A stretch of DNA of 41,567 nt from Betaproteobacteria bacterium. Lineage in GTDB: Bacteria > Pseudomonadota > Gammaproteobacteria > Burkholderiales > Burkholderiaceae_C. Positions 31,948 through 39,983 of this stretch are shown in pieces. The stretch's first letter is position 1; every line of letters begins with the position of its first letter. A program made the position numbers and the translations under genes. The notes beneath the pieces were generated by a model, which saw only the letters and a list, made by a program, of their open reading frames with translations, was not told where the DNA came from and did not search any database. The stretch covers positions 1 through 41,567 of the forward strand of contig RFTR01000001.1 in assembly GCA_009923345.1 (NCBI GenBank), in the 5' to 3' direction.

Positions 31948-34309
31948 AAGCTTGTGCGGCTTGCGCTTTCACCTTTTCACAAGCCATCAAGATACGCTCA
32001 GGGGTGGCAGGCGCATCGAGATGCACCACTGCTTTGTGCTCAGCACTTGCAGCGACGGCATCGCGCAAAGCAAAGAAAGTAGACAAGCCCAGCATCAGAG
32101 GTGGCTCACCCGTTGCTTTGCTGTTGAAAGGTGTGGGCTTCGAGTTGTAGCCGTCAAACAGAGTCACGTTGAAATGTTGTGGTATGTCACCCGCGACTGG
32201 GATTTTGTAAGTGCTCGGGCCATGTGTGAGCAACTTGCCCTTCTTATCCCAGATGCATTCTTCCATGGTGAGCCATCCCATGCCTTGGACAAACGCACCT
32301 TCGATTTGACCTTTGTCAATAGCAGGGTTGATGCTTTTGCCCACGTCGTGCACGATATCAACGGCCTTGAGCCACCATTCACCGGTACGTGTGTTGATTT
32401 CAACCTCACTGACCGCAGCACCGTAGCAGTAGTAATAGAAAGCACGGCCATTTAAGGTCGTGAAGTCGTATTTGATTTCAGGCGTCATGTAAAAACCCGT
32501 GACGCTCAAACCCACGCGGTCTAACCACGCTTGCTTGGTCACGTCTTCCCACTTCACCGACTTACCACCACCATGCGCTTCGCTATTGGCAAAAGTAATG
32601 TCGGCTTCCGAGCAACCCAGCATGCGCGCGGCTACGGGTTTTAGACGCTCACGCATTTGCGCTGTGGCGTTCATGATGGCTGCGCCGTTGATGTCTGCAC
32701 CGCTGGAGGCTGACGTAGCGGACGCATTTGGCACTTTTTGCGAATCGGTCGCAGTGATGCGCACTTTGTCCACACTGATACCCAAGCCATCAGCGCAAAC
32801 TTGCGCCATCTTGGTGTTGAGACCCTGGCCCATCTCAGTGCCGCCATGGTTGCAACTCACAGAGCCATCCATGTAGACCACGAGCAAAGCGCCGCCTTGG
32901 TTCAAATGGGTGGCGGTAAAACTGATACCAAACTTCAAAGGCACCAAGGCCAAACCGCGTTTGCGGGTTTTGCTCTTGGCGTTAAAAGCCTCTACTGCCT
33001 TGCGCCGTTCAGAGTAGTTGGATTCTTTTTCAACTTGGTCAATCACCTTATCACCCACCCAGTCTTCGATCAACTGGTTGTATTGGGTGGTCATGGTGTC
33101 CGGCGTTCCACTGATAGCGGGGTCTTGGTAGAGGTTGATTTTGCGAACATCCAAGGAATCTTTGCCCAAAGTGGCGGCAATTTCGTCCATCACGGTTTCG
33201 ATACCAAACATGCCTTGCGGTCCACCAAAACCACGGAAAGCCGTCGCACTTTGCGTATTAGTTTTACAGCGGTGGCTGATCAACTTCAAAGCGGGGATGT
33301 GGTAGACGTTATCGATGTGCAAACAAGCGCGGTCATTCACAGGCCCCGAATAGTCGGTGCTATAACCGCAACGCGACATGAGGGTGATATCTGCACCCAA
33401 GATACGGCCGTTATTGTCAAAACCCACTTCGTAGTCAATTCGGAAATCGTGGCGCTTACCGGTGATGGTCATGTCATCGTCGCGGTTCACCCGCAACTTC
33501 ACAGGCTTTTGTAACTTGAAGGCGGCTAAAGCAGCGCTCTGGCTAAAGATGCTGGCGTTACCCTCTTTGCCACCAAAACCGCCACCCATACGACGGCAAA
33601 TCACTTCCACATCGTTGGTGTGCAAATTCAGCGCGTGGGCTGCTTCGCGTTGGTTGCCGTCGGGGTGTTGCGTCGACACATACAACGTGAGTTGTCCGTC
33701 TTCTTTGGGAACCGCATAGGTAATTTGTCCCTCTAAATAGAACTGCTCTTGTTGCCCTGTTCGGGTGGTGCCTTTGATTTTGTGAGGCGCTTTGGCAATT
33801 GCGCCAGCAGCGTCGCCACGGGTAATGCCTTTAGGCGGCATGATGAAACTACTGGCCGCCATCGCCTCTTCAATCGTCAGGATGGGCGGGAGTTCTTTGA
33901 CCAATACCTTGGCTTTGTGGGCAACTTCGCGAGCGTAAAGCATGTCGCGCGCAACGACCACCGCCACAGCTTGTCCGATAAATTCGACCTTGCCATCAGC
34001 CAAGAATGGATCGTCATGGATGATCGGACCGCAGTTGTTTTCGCCAGGAATGTCCTTGGCGGTGTAGACCGCCACCACGCCGTGTTCTTTAAGAATGGCA
34101 TCGCGGTCAATGCCGTCGCCAATCAACTCTCCATGCGCTACGGGGGACAAGATGAGTGCGGCATAGAGAGTGCCAGCAAGTTCAGGAATATCGTCGATAT
34201 AGGTAGCCGAGCCAGTCACATGCAAGTGTGCAGATTCGTGCACTAACTCCTTACCTTGCTGCACGTTGGTGGCAGGCAAAAGGTTTTTCAGGTTGGTAGG
34301 AGCGTTCAT
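31946..34309 (-). CDS. xdhB: xanthine dehydrogenase, molybdopterin-binding subunit XdhB
   Basis: This 787-residue subunit holds the molybdenum cofactor and oxidises hypoxanthine and xanthine to urate. Recognisable cofactor-binding segments are CRRMGGGFGGKEGN, TATAFRGFGGPQGMFGIE, the Gln/Gly-rich GTEMGQGLNTKMAQV, SSGADINGAAIM, and the C-terminal GEPPLMLGLSTFFAL with the catalytic glutamate. Length fits the bacterial XdhB of two-subunit enzymes. Its ATG is one base after the xdhA stop (TAAATG), so the two are translationally coupled. Function depends on molybdate import (modABC) and XdhC, both downstream. Confidence 0.96.
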   Translation of the reverse strand: MNAPTNLKNLLPATNVQQGKELVHESAHLHVTGSATYIDDIPELAGTLYAALILSPVAHGELIGDGIDRDAILKEHGVVAVYTAKDIPGENNCGPIIHDDPFLADGKVEFIGQAVAVVVARDMLYAREVAHKAKVLVKELPPILTIEEAMAASSFIMPPKGITRGDAAGAIAKAPHKIKGTTRTGQQEQFYLEGQITYAVPKEDGQLTLYVSTQHPDGNQREAAHALNLHTNDVEVICRRMGGGFGGKEGNASIFSQSAALAAFKLQKPVKLRVNRDDDMTITGKRHDFRIDYEVGFDNNGRILGADITLMSRCGYSTDYSGPVNDRACLHIDNVYHIPALKLISHRCKTNTQSATAFRGFGGPQGMFGIETVMDEIAATLGKDSLDVRKINLYQDPAISGTPDTMTTQYNQLIEDWVGDKVIDQVEKESNYSERRKAVEAFNAKSKTRKRGLALVPLKFGISFTATHLNQGGALLVVYMDGSVSCNHGGTEMGQGLNTKMAQVCADGLGISVDKVRITATDSQKVPNASATSASSGADINGAAIMNATAQMRERLKPVAARMLGCSEADITFANSEAHGGGKSVKWEDVTKQAWLDRVGLSVTGFYMTPEIKYDFTTLNGRAFYYYCYGAAVSEVEINTRTGEWWLKAVDIVHDVGKSINPAIDKGQIEGAFVQGMGWLTMEECIWDKKGKLLTHGPSTYKIPVAGDIPQHFNVTLFDGYNSKPTPFNSKATGEPPLMLGLSTFFALRDAVAASAEHKAVVHLDAPATPERILMACEKVKAQAAQA

Positions 34310-35785
34310 TTATGCCACCTCCGAAGTTTGTTCTTCAATAAATTCAAGTACCAAATTTCTGGCCACTAAAGCGCGATAGGCCCAAGTAGCGCGCAATCCG
34401 TCACGGGCAGTAAAACTCGCAGTAATTGCCGCATCAAGATCTGCCGCTTTCACGTCGCTAGGTGCTTTACCTTCTAACACTGCCTCTAACTTAGGCGCTC
34501 TGCATGGTGATGGTGCCAAGCCGTTGTAGGCCAATTTCACGCCACTTAACTTGCCCGCTTTAAGTAAGTAAGTGATGGCAGCACAAGTAGCTGAAATATC
34601 TTGCTCGAACCGCTTGCTGATTTTGTGAGCCCGGAACACCTGTCCAGAGACAGGCTTGGGCAATTCAATCGCCTCGATAAATTCACCCGCTTCGAGCACG
34701 TTTTTCTTCATGCCGGTGTAGAAGTTGTCCAAAGACATGCGACGGCTTTTGTCGCCGCGGCGCAAGACCAAGGTTGCACCAAGTGCCATCAAGCAAGGCA
34801 TGGTGTCACCGATCGGTGACCCATTGGCAATATTGCCAGCCAGTGTGGCGGTAGAACGGATGGGCGGTGAGCCAAAGCGGCGCAAGACTTCAGCAAAGTC
34901 AGGGTAGGCCTTGGCTACTAAGGATTCAACTTGGGTCAAGGAGACCGCGGCACCGATGCGCCAAGCTTTGTCTGTCTCACCGATTTGGCGCAACTCTTTG
35001 ACGTTGCCCAAATACATGATGTGATCTGGCCTGGAAAATTGCTTGTTGACCTGCAAACCAATTTCAGTGCTTCCAGCCAGCAAAGTGGTGGTGGGGTGTT
35101 TGACCAAATAGTCAGCCACTTCAGCCAAGGTGCTGGGCGAGACAAACTCGTTGCCCTTCTTGGTGCGCACAACGGGCTGGACGATGATCTCACCGTCCAA
35201 ACTCATGGTCGGCGTGATTGGCCGTTTGATTTCTTTAAGCAAAGCGATGTCCGCGCTGTCATCGATTTTCAAAGCGGCTTTTTTCTCGCAGGCTTTGGCG
35301 GCGGCGTCGATGATGGGTGCGTAACCTGTACAGCGGCATAAATTGCCGCTCAAGGCATCGGTAATTTCGAGACGCGACGGTTGGGCATTGGTTTGGACCA
35401 TATTGACCAAACTCATCACGATGCCTGGGGTACAAAAACCGCACTGTGAGCCGTGGCACTTGACCATTTCCTCTTGGACAGGGTGGAGTGTTCCATCGGC
35501 CTTTTTCAAACTCTCCACGGTTTTGACAGACTTGCCATCCAGCGAGGGCAGCAATTGGATACAGGCGTTGGTCGCCAAGTAGTCCACGCCCGTTCCAGCG
35601 GCATTGAGTTCTCCCACCATCACCACACACGCGCCACAGTCCCCCTCTGCGCAGCCCTCCTTGGTTCCGGTGCGATGCAATTGTTCACGCAGATAGTCCA
35701 AAACGGTGGTGGTGCGACGCTTGCCTTGGGCTTCAACGATCTGTCCGTCGAGCACAAAGCGCACGGTGTTGGTGGCTTGGGTCAT
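34310..35785 (-). CDS. xdhA: xanthine dehydrogenase, FeS/FAD subunit XdhA
   Basis: The 491-residue subunit carries two [2Fe-2S] clusters and FAD and passes electrons to NAD. The plant-type cluster has Cys45, Cys50, Cys53 and Cys75 (EGCAEGDCGACVV). The second has Cys115, Cys118, Cys150 and Cys152 (GSQCGFCTPG; NLCRCTGY). The FAD domain follows with LLAGSTEIGLQVNK and SPIGDTMPCLMALGA. It heads the leftward set xdhA-xdhB-xdhC-puuD-modABC. No Shine-Dalgarno is seen before ATG 35785 (upstream is C-rich). A GTATAC-centred site lies 78 bp upstream. Confidence 0.96.
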   Translation of the reverse strand: MTQATNTVRFVLDGQIVEAQGKRRTTTVLDYLREQLHRTGTKEGCAEGDCGACVVMVGELNAAGTGVDYLATNACIQLLPSLDGKSVKTVESLKKADGTLHPVQEEMVKCHGSQCGFCTPGIVMSLVNMVQTNAQPSRLEITDALSGNLCRCTGYAPIIDAAAKACEKKAALKIDDSADIALLKEIKRPITPTMSLDGEIIVQPVVRTKKGNEFVSPSTLAEVADYLVKHPTTTLLAGSTEIGLQVNKQFSRPDHIMYLGNVKELRQIGETDKAWRIGAAVSLTQVESLVAKAYPDFAEVLRRFGSPPIRSTATLAGNIANGSPIGDTMPCLMALGATLVLRRGDKSRRMSLDNFYTGMKKNVLEAGEFIEAIELPKPVSGQVFRAHKISKRFEQDISATCAAITYLLKAGKLSGVKLAYNGLAPSPCRAPKLEAVLEGKAPSDVKAADLDAAITASFTARDGLRATWAYRALVARNLVLEFIEEQTSEVA

Positions 35786-35862
35786 ATGAGGGGGCGGGGC
35801 AAAGGAAAAGAATAGATATTTTAGGGATAAGCACTGGCTTTTGCGCTGAAGTATGCACCTGC

Positions 35863-35868
35863 GTATAC
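35863..35868. promoter_or_regulatory. candidate GntR-type operator upstream of xdhA
   Basis: GTATAC within GCGTATACAA lies in the 121-bp gap between uraH's stop and xdhA's start. A degenerate second half, GTATGC at 35851-35856, is nearby. The core matches the site before the GntR-type gene at 36301. FadR-subfamily GntR proteins are known to use such short palindromes. Confidence 0.45.
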
Positions 35869-35906
35869 AAAAACTAAGGCCATGTCAGGCATTAGGTGGC
35901 CTCTAT

Positions 35907-36260
35907 TTAGGAACCCCTATAGGTAGAGTAACTCCAAGGACTTACTAATAGTGGCACGTGGTAGTGCTGGTCGGTATGCGCCACACCAAAGTCCAAGCTG
36001 ACTTGGTCGAGAAAATTAGGTTCAGGCAAAGCGACGCCCTTGGCTGCAAAGTACCCCTTGACGTCGAAAACCAAGCGGTAAGTGCCCTTTTTCAGACTAT
36101 CGTTGTCATACAGGGGGCCATCAGGGTTTCGTCCATCATGGTTCAAGGTGAACGACTTAACCAAAGTGGCGCTGCCTTTGTCGGTCGTGAAAAGCGAAAC
36201 CCGCATGCCTGCAGCAGGCCCGCCGTGCATGGTGTCTAAAACGTGCGTACTCAATCCCAT
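35907..36260 (-). CDS. uraH: 5-hydroxyisourate hydrolase UraH (transthyretin-like)
   Basis: UraH opens the ring of 5-hydroxyisourate to OHCU, the step after PuuD. ATG 36260 gives 117 residues beginning MGLSTHVLDTMHGGPAAGM, the family's first strand with the catalytic His, with HDGRNPDGPL in the middle and the diagnostic C-terminus YSTYRGS. GGAG five to six bases upstream supports this start; extension to 36281 adds MLVFGVF only. No signal peptide, so cytoplasmic. It is divergent from the GntR-type regulator and precedes xdhA on the same strand. Confidence 0.96.
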   Translation of the reverse strand: MGLSTHVLDTMHGGPAAGMRVSLFTTDKGSATLVKSFTLNHDGRNPDGPLYDNDSLKKGTYRLVFDVKGYFAAKGVALPEPNFLDQVSLDFGVAHTDQHYHVPLLVSPWSYSTYRGS

Positions 36261-36293
36261 AAAAACTCCAAAAACAAGCATGAAATAGTCTGC

Positions 36294-36315
36294 AAAAAGT
36301 GTATACAGTTTTTGG
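36294..36315. promoter_or_regulatory. candidate GntR-type operator between uraH and gntR
   Basis: AAAAAGT-GTATAC-AGTTTTT is a palindrome centred on GTATAC (36301-36306) with one mismatched pair. It falls at the expected -35 position of a promoter whose -10 could be TATCAT (36325-36330), 33 bp before the regulator ATG. Autorepression plus control of uraH is the likely use. Confidence 0.55.
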
Positions 36316-36362
36316 TTTTCAGGCTATCATCACCAATCCTTTTTAAAGACCCAAGAAACTGC

Positions 36363-37031
36363 ATGGACACCACCACTGCCACCCGCTCTATTGTGGACGC
36401 ATTGACAAAAGCCATCGTGGAGCACCGTCTGCACCCCGGCAGCAAATTGGCCGAACAAAAACTCGCCGACCACTTTGGCGTGTCGCGCACCTTGGTTCGC
36501 CAGGCCTTGTTTCAACTGGCCCAAAAACGCCTGATCCGCATGGAGCCTGCCCGAGGTGCTTTCGTGGCGACTCCCTCTGGAGAAGAAGCCAAACAAGTAT
36601 TTGCAGTTCGCAGAATGCTAGAGGCCGAAATGACCCGCAACTTTGTGCGCAATGCCACCAAAGCGCAAATTCAAGCCTTACAAGAACATGTCGCGCAAGA
36701 AAAGGCCGCCGTCCAACGCGGTGATGTTGCTGGCAGAACCGATCTGTTGGGCGACTTCCATGTGCGTATGGCTGATTTGATGGGCAACCCCGTTTTAGGG
36801 CAAATTTTGGGCGAGCTCATCTCCCGTTGCTCGCTGATTACCTTGATGTACCAATCGGATAACGCGGCCGAACATTCTGCGGAGGATCACGCAGCCATCC
36901 TCAAAGCCATCGTGGCTAAAGACGAAACCCTTGCTGTGCAATTGATGGAAGACCACCTCAGCCATGTTGAAGCCAGCCTCACCCTCGACCGCAAACTTCC
37001 TAACAGCGATATCGCAATGGCCTTGGCCTGA
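36363..37031 (+). CDS. GntR-family (FadR/FCD type) transcriptional regulator
   Basis: ATG 36363 gives 222 residues; upstream in-frame codons run through the operator palindrome and were left out. Residues 8-75 form the winged helix (IVEHRLHPGSKLAEQKLADH, GVSRTLVRQALFQLAQKRL). Residues 85-215 fit the all-helical FCD effector domain (FHVRMADLMGN; HAAILKAIVAKDETLAVQL; DHLSHVEASL), whose His residues often bind a metal and a carboxylate. Its place between uraH and puuE suggests control of purine breakdown, perhaps with allantoin, allantoate or urate as effector. Confidence 0.92.
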   Translation: MDTTTATRSIVDALTKAIVEHRLHPGSKLAEQKLADHFGVSRTLVRQALFQLAQKRLIRMEPARGAFVATPSGEEAKQVFAVRRMLEAEMTRNFVRNATKAQIQALQEHVAQEKAAVQRGDVAGRTDLLGDFHVRMADLMGNPVLGQILGELISRCSLITLMYQSDNAAEHSAEDHAAILKAIVAKDETLAVQLMEDHLSHVEASLTLDRKLPNSDIAMALA

Positions 37032-37056
37032 CACGGTCTGCAAAAAAAGAAACCCT

Positions 37057-38028
37057 ATGTCTAAACACCACGCCCATTACGACAGCACCGCACCCTACCC
37101 ACGCGACTTGGTGGGCTACGGACGTAAACCACCTCAAGCCCAATGGCCAGGCCAGGCAAGAATTGCCGTTCAGTTTGTTTTGAATTACGAGGAAGGCGGC
37201 GAAAACGCCACCTTGCACGGTGACCCCGGCAGCGAGCAGTTTTTAAGTGAGATGTTCAACCCGCCCAGCTTTCCAGACCGTCACCTGAGCATGGAAGGCA
37301 TATATGAGTACGGCTCACGTGCAGGCGTGTGGCGCATCTTGCGTGAATTTGAGAAACGCAAGCTGCCACTCACGGTGTTTGGTATCAGCATGGCGCTGGA
37401 ACGCCATCCAGAAGTCACGCAAGCATTCATCGACCTAGGCCATGAAATCGCTTGCCATGGCTGGCGCTGGATCAATTACCAAACTATCGATGAAGCCACC
37501 GAACGCGCACACATGCAAAAAGGCATTGAGATCATTGCGCGCTTAACCCAGACTACCCACGGCAACTCAATCCATGGCGCTGGTTGGTACACCGGCCGCG
37601 ACAGCCCCAACACCCATCGTTTGGTCGCAGACCATGGTGGCTTTGAATACGACAGTGACTACTACGGTGACGACCTGCCGTTTTGGATGCGGGTCAAAAA
37701 AACCAGTGGCGAAGTCGTACCACAACTCATCGTGCCCTACACCATGGACTGCAACGACATGCGCTTTGCACTGCCCCAAGGATTTAGCCAAGGCGATGAC
37801 TTTTTTACCTATTTACGTGACAGTTTTGACGCGTTGTATGCCGAGGGCGCAGAAGTCCCCAAGATGATGAGTATCGGAATGCACTGTCGCTTGCTTGGCA
37901 AACCCGGACGCATCGTGGCTTTGCAAAAGTTTTTGGATCACATTGAAAAACACGACAAAGTGTGGGTGTGTCGCCGTATTGATATCGCCCGTCATTGGAA
38001 GAAGGTACATCCTTTCCAAGCTAACTAA
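37057..38028 (+). CDS. puuE: allantoinase PuuE (polysaccharide deacetylase fold)
   Basis: PuuE hydrolyses allantoin to allantoate without metal dependence on the amidohydrolase pattern; it belongs to the NodB/polysaccharide-deacetylase fold. The 323-residue protein has the opening YDSTAPYPRDLVGYGRKPP, FVLNYEEGGEN, SRAGVWRILREFEKR, HEIACHGWRWINYQ, GWYTGRDSPNTHRLV and MSIGMHCRLLGKPGR, all typical of PuuE. ATG 37057 was chosen because family proteins begin close to here; a longer frame overlaps the regulator gene. It starts 25 bp after the regulator stop and precedes the uraD-allC fusion. Confidence 0.95.
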   Translation: MSKHHAHYDSTAPYPRDLVGYGRKPPQAQWPGQARIAVQFVLNYEEGGENATLHGDPGSEQFLSEMFNPPSFPDRHLSMEGIYEYGSRAGVWRILREFEKRKLPLTVFGISMALERHPEVTQAFIDLGHEIACHGWRWINYQTIDEATERAHMQKGIEIIARLTQTTHGNSIHGAGWYTGRDSPNTHRLVADHGGFEYDSDYYGDDLPFWMRVKKTSGEVVPQLIVPYTMDCNDMRFALPQGFSQGDDFFTYLRDSFDALYAEGAEVPKMMSIGMHCRLLGKPGRIVALQKFLDHIEKHDKVWVCRRIDIARHWKKVHPFQAN

Positions 38029-38108
38029 TTTTTTGAACTAAGGCAACACTTTTTGGAATTAAACAATTAGATATTGCGCTCCTAGCAGCAACAAAAGACC
38101 AATTAAAG

Positions 38109-39908
38109 ATGACCTCAACATTGATCACCTTGCAACAAATTAACAGCCTGCCTCGCTCTGAGGCTGCCGCCTTGTTGCAAGGCTTGTACGAACACTCCGA
38201 CTGGATCGCAGAGCAAGCTTTAGATGCCCGCCCTTTTGCATCAACTGCCGCACTCAAATATGCGATGGTGCAAGTGCTTCAGCGCGCAGGCCGAGACGCC
38301 CAGATTGCATTGGTACGCGCCCACCCAGAATTAGCCGGCAAGGCGATGGTGAGTAAAAGCCTGACCGCAGAATCCACCAACGAACAAAGTAAAGCTGGCT
38401 TGACGGATTGCACACCAGAAGAGTTCGCGCATATCCAACAACTCAATGCAGACTACAACGCCAAGTTCGGTTTTCCTTTCATCTTGGCTGTGCGAGGCCC
38501 ACGCGGCACTGGTTTGACGCGCCAGCAAATCATTCGTACTTTTGAGCGGCGTTTGCATCACCATCCGGACTACGAGTTGGCAGAGTGCTTGCGTAATATC
38601 CACCGTATTGTCGAAATTCGCCTTAACGACAAATTAGGCTATCAACCAACGCTCGGAAACGAAGTTTGGGATTGGCACGAATGGCTGGCGCAATTTAGCG
38701 ACGTTGGCTCTGTCCATGAAAACGACCCGCACGCCGCGCGCGAAGAGTTAACCGTCACCTACCTCACAGACGCGCATCGTAAATGTGCGCGCACAATAGA
38801 ACTCGGCATGCAAGCATGCGGCTTTGACGACGTCAAGATAGACGCTGTTGGCAATGTCGTCGGCATTTACAAATCCAAAAATCCACAAGCCAAAACTGTG
38901 ATGACTGGCTCCCACTACGACACAGTACGCAATGGTGGCAAGTACGATGGACGCTTAGGCATTTTTGTTCCTATGGCTTGCGTGAGAGAACTCGCGCGTG
39001 ATGGCAAACGTTTGCCTTTTCATTTAGAGGTTGTTGCCTTTTCTGAAGAAGAAGGCCAACGCTACAAAGCCACCTTTTTAGGATCTGGCGCATTGGTCGG
39101 CGACTTCAAATCTGAATGGCTGGATCAAAAAGATGCGAACGGCATCAGCATGCGCCAAGCCATGCAAAAAGCTCGCTTGCAGATTACAGATATTCCACAA
39201 CTCAAACGTCGGGCCGAAGATTACTTAGGCTTTTTTGAGATTCACATCGAGCAAGGGCCTGTTCTGAATGAACTCGACATTCCTCTCGGCGTGGTCACGT
39301 CGATCAACGGCAGTGTGCGTTTTGTCGGAGAAATCTCGGGTATGGCAAGCCATGCAGGCACCACGCCCATGGACCGAAGGCGTGATGCTGCGACAGCAGT
39401 GGCAGAGTTGGCTTTGTATGTAGAAAAAAGTGCGCTTCAAGTTGCCAAGACTTGCGTTGGAACGATTGGCCAATTGCAAGTACCCAATGGGTCTGTCAAT
39501 GTTGTACCAGGCCGTTGCCAATTCAGCCTTGACTTACGCGCAACGACCAACGCAGCGCGCGACGCACTCATGCATGACGTTCTTGCAGAACTCAAAGCTA
39601 TTTGCGAGCGTCGAGGCCTTCACTACACCCTAGAAGAAACCATGCGCGCCAGTGCAGCACCTAGCCATCCCGCTTGGCAAGCCCGTTGGGAGAACGCGGT
39701 GCAATCGCTGGGTGTGCCCGTATTCCATCTCCCGAGTGGTGCAGGCCACGACGCCATGAAGTTGCACGACATCATGCCCCAAGCCATGCTTTTTGTGCGG
39801 GGACAAAACGCTGGCATCAGCCATAACCCGCTAGAGAGCACTACCAGTGATGACATGCAGTTGGCCATCGATGCATGCATGCATCTGTTGCACAACATAG
39901 CTGACTGA
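38109..39908 (+). CDS. fusion: OHCU decarboxylase (UraD) plus allantoate amidohydrolase (AllC)
   Basis: Residues 1 to about 175 are UraD: RAHPELAGKA with the catalytic His, ESTNEQSKAGLTDCT, and FGFPFILAVRG. They turn OHCU to S-allantoin. Residues about 185-599 are an M20-type allantoate amidohydrolase: GSHYDTVRNGGKYDGRLG, FSEEEGQRY, EIHIEQGPVLN, and SGAGHDAMKL supply the two-metal site and substrate contacts. The frame is continuous, with a short linker near LGNEVWDWHEWLAQF. The two activities flank the PuuE step, so one polypeptide acts before and after allantoinase. It lies 80 bp after puuE. Confidence 0.93.
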   Translation: MTSTLITLQQINSLPRSEAAALLQGLYEHSDWIAEQALDARPFASTAALKYAMVQVLQRAGRDAQIALVRAHPELAGKAMVSKSLTAESTNEQSKAGLTDCTPEEFAHIQQLNADYNAKFGFPFILAVRGPRGTGLTRQQIIRTFERRLHHHPDYELAECLRNIHRIVEIRLNDKLGYQPTLGNEVWDWHEWLAQFSDVGSVHENDPHAAREELTVTYLTDAHRKCARTIELGMQACGFDDVKIDAVGNVVGIYKSKNPQAKTVMTGSHYDTVRNGGKYDGRLGIFVPMACVRELARDGKRLPFHLEVVAFSEEEGQRYKATFLGSGALVGDFKSEWLDQKDANGISMRQAMQKARLQITDIPQLKRRAEDYLGFFEIHIEQGPVLNELDIPLGVVTSINGSVRFVGEISGMASHAGTTPMDRRRDAATAVAELALYVEKSALQVAKTCVGTIGQLQVPNGSVNVVPGRCQFSLDLRATTNAARDALMHDVLAELKAICERRGLHYTLEETMRASAAPSHPAWQARWENAVQSLGVPVFHLPSGAGHDAMKLHDIMPQAMLFVRGQNAGISHNPLESTTSDDMQLAIDACMHLLHNIAD

Positions 39909-39983
39909 TATCGTTAGCAACCACGACCGCCCTACTTCAATCCGCCACACAAGCTTTCTGCGTCAATACATTTTTATATTTCT

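Noticed and set aside
32738..33514. 258-residue rightward frame opposite xdhB
   Set aside because: Shadow of the xdhB gene; no start signals or family features.
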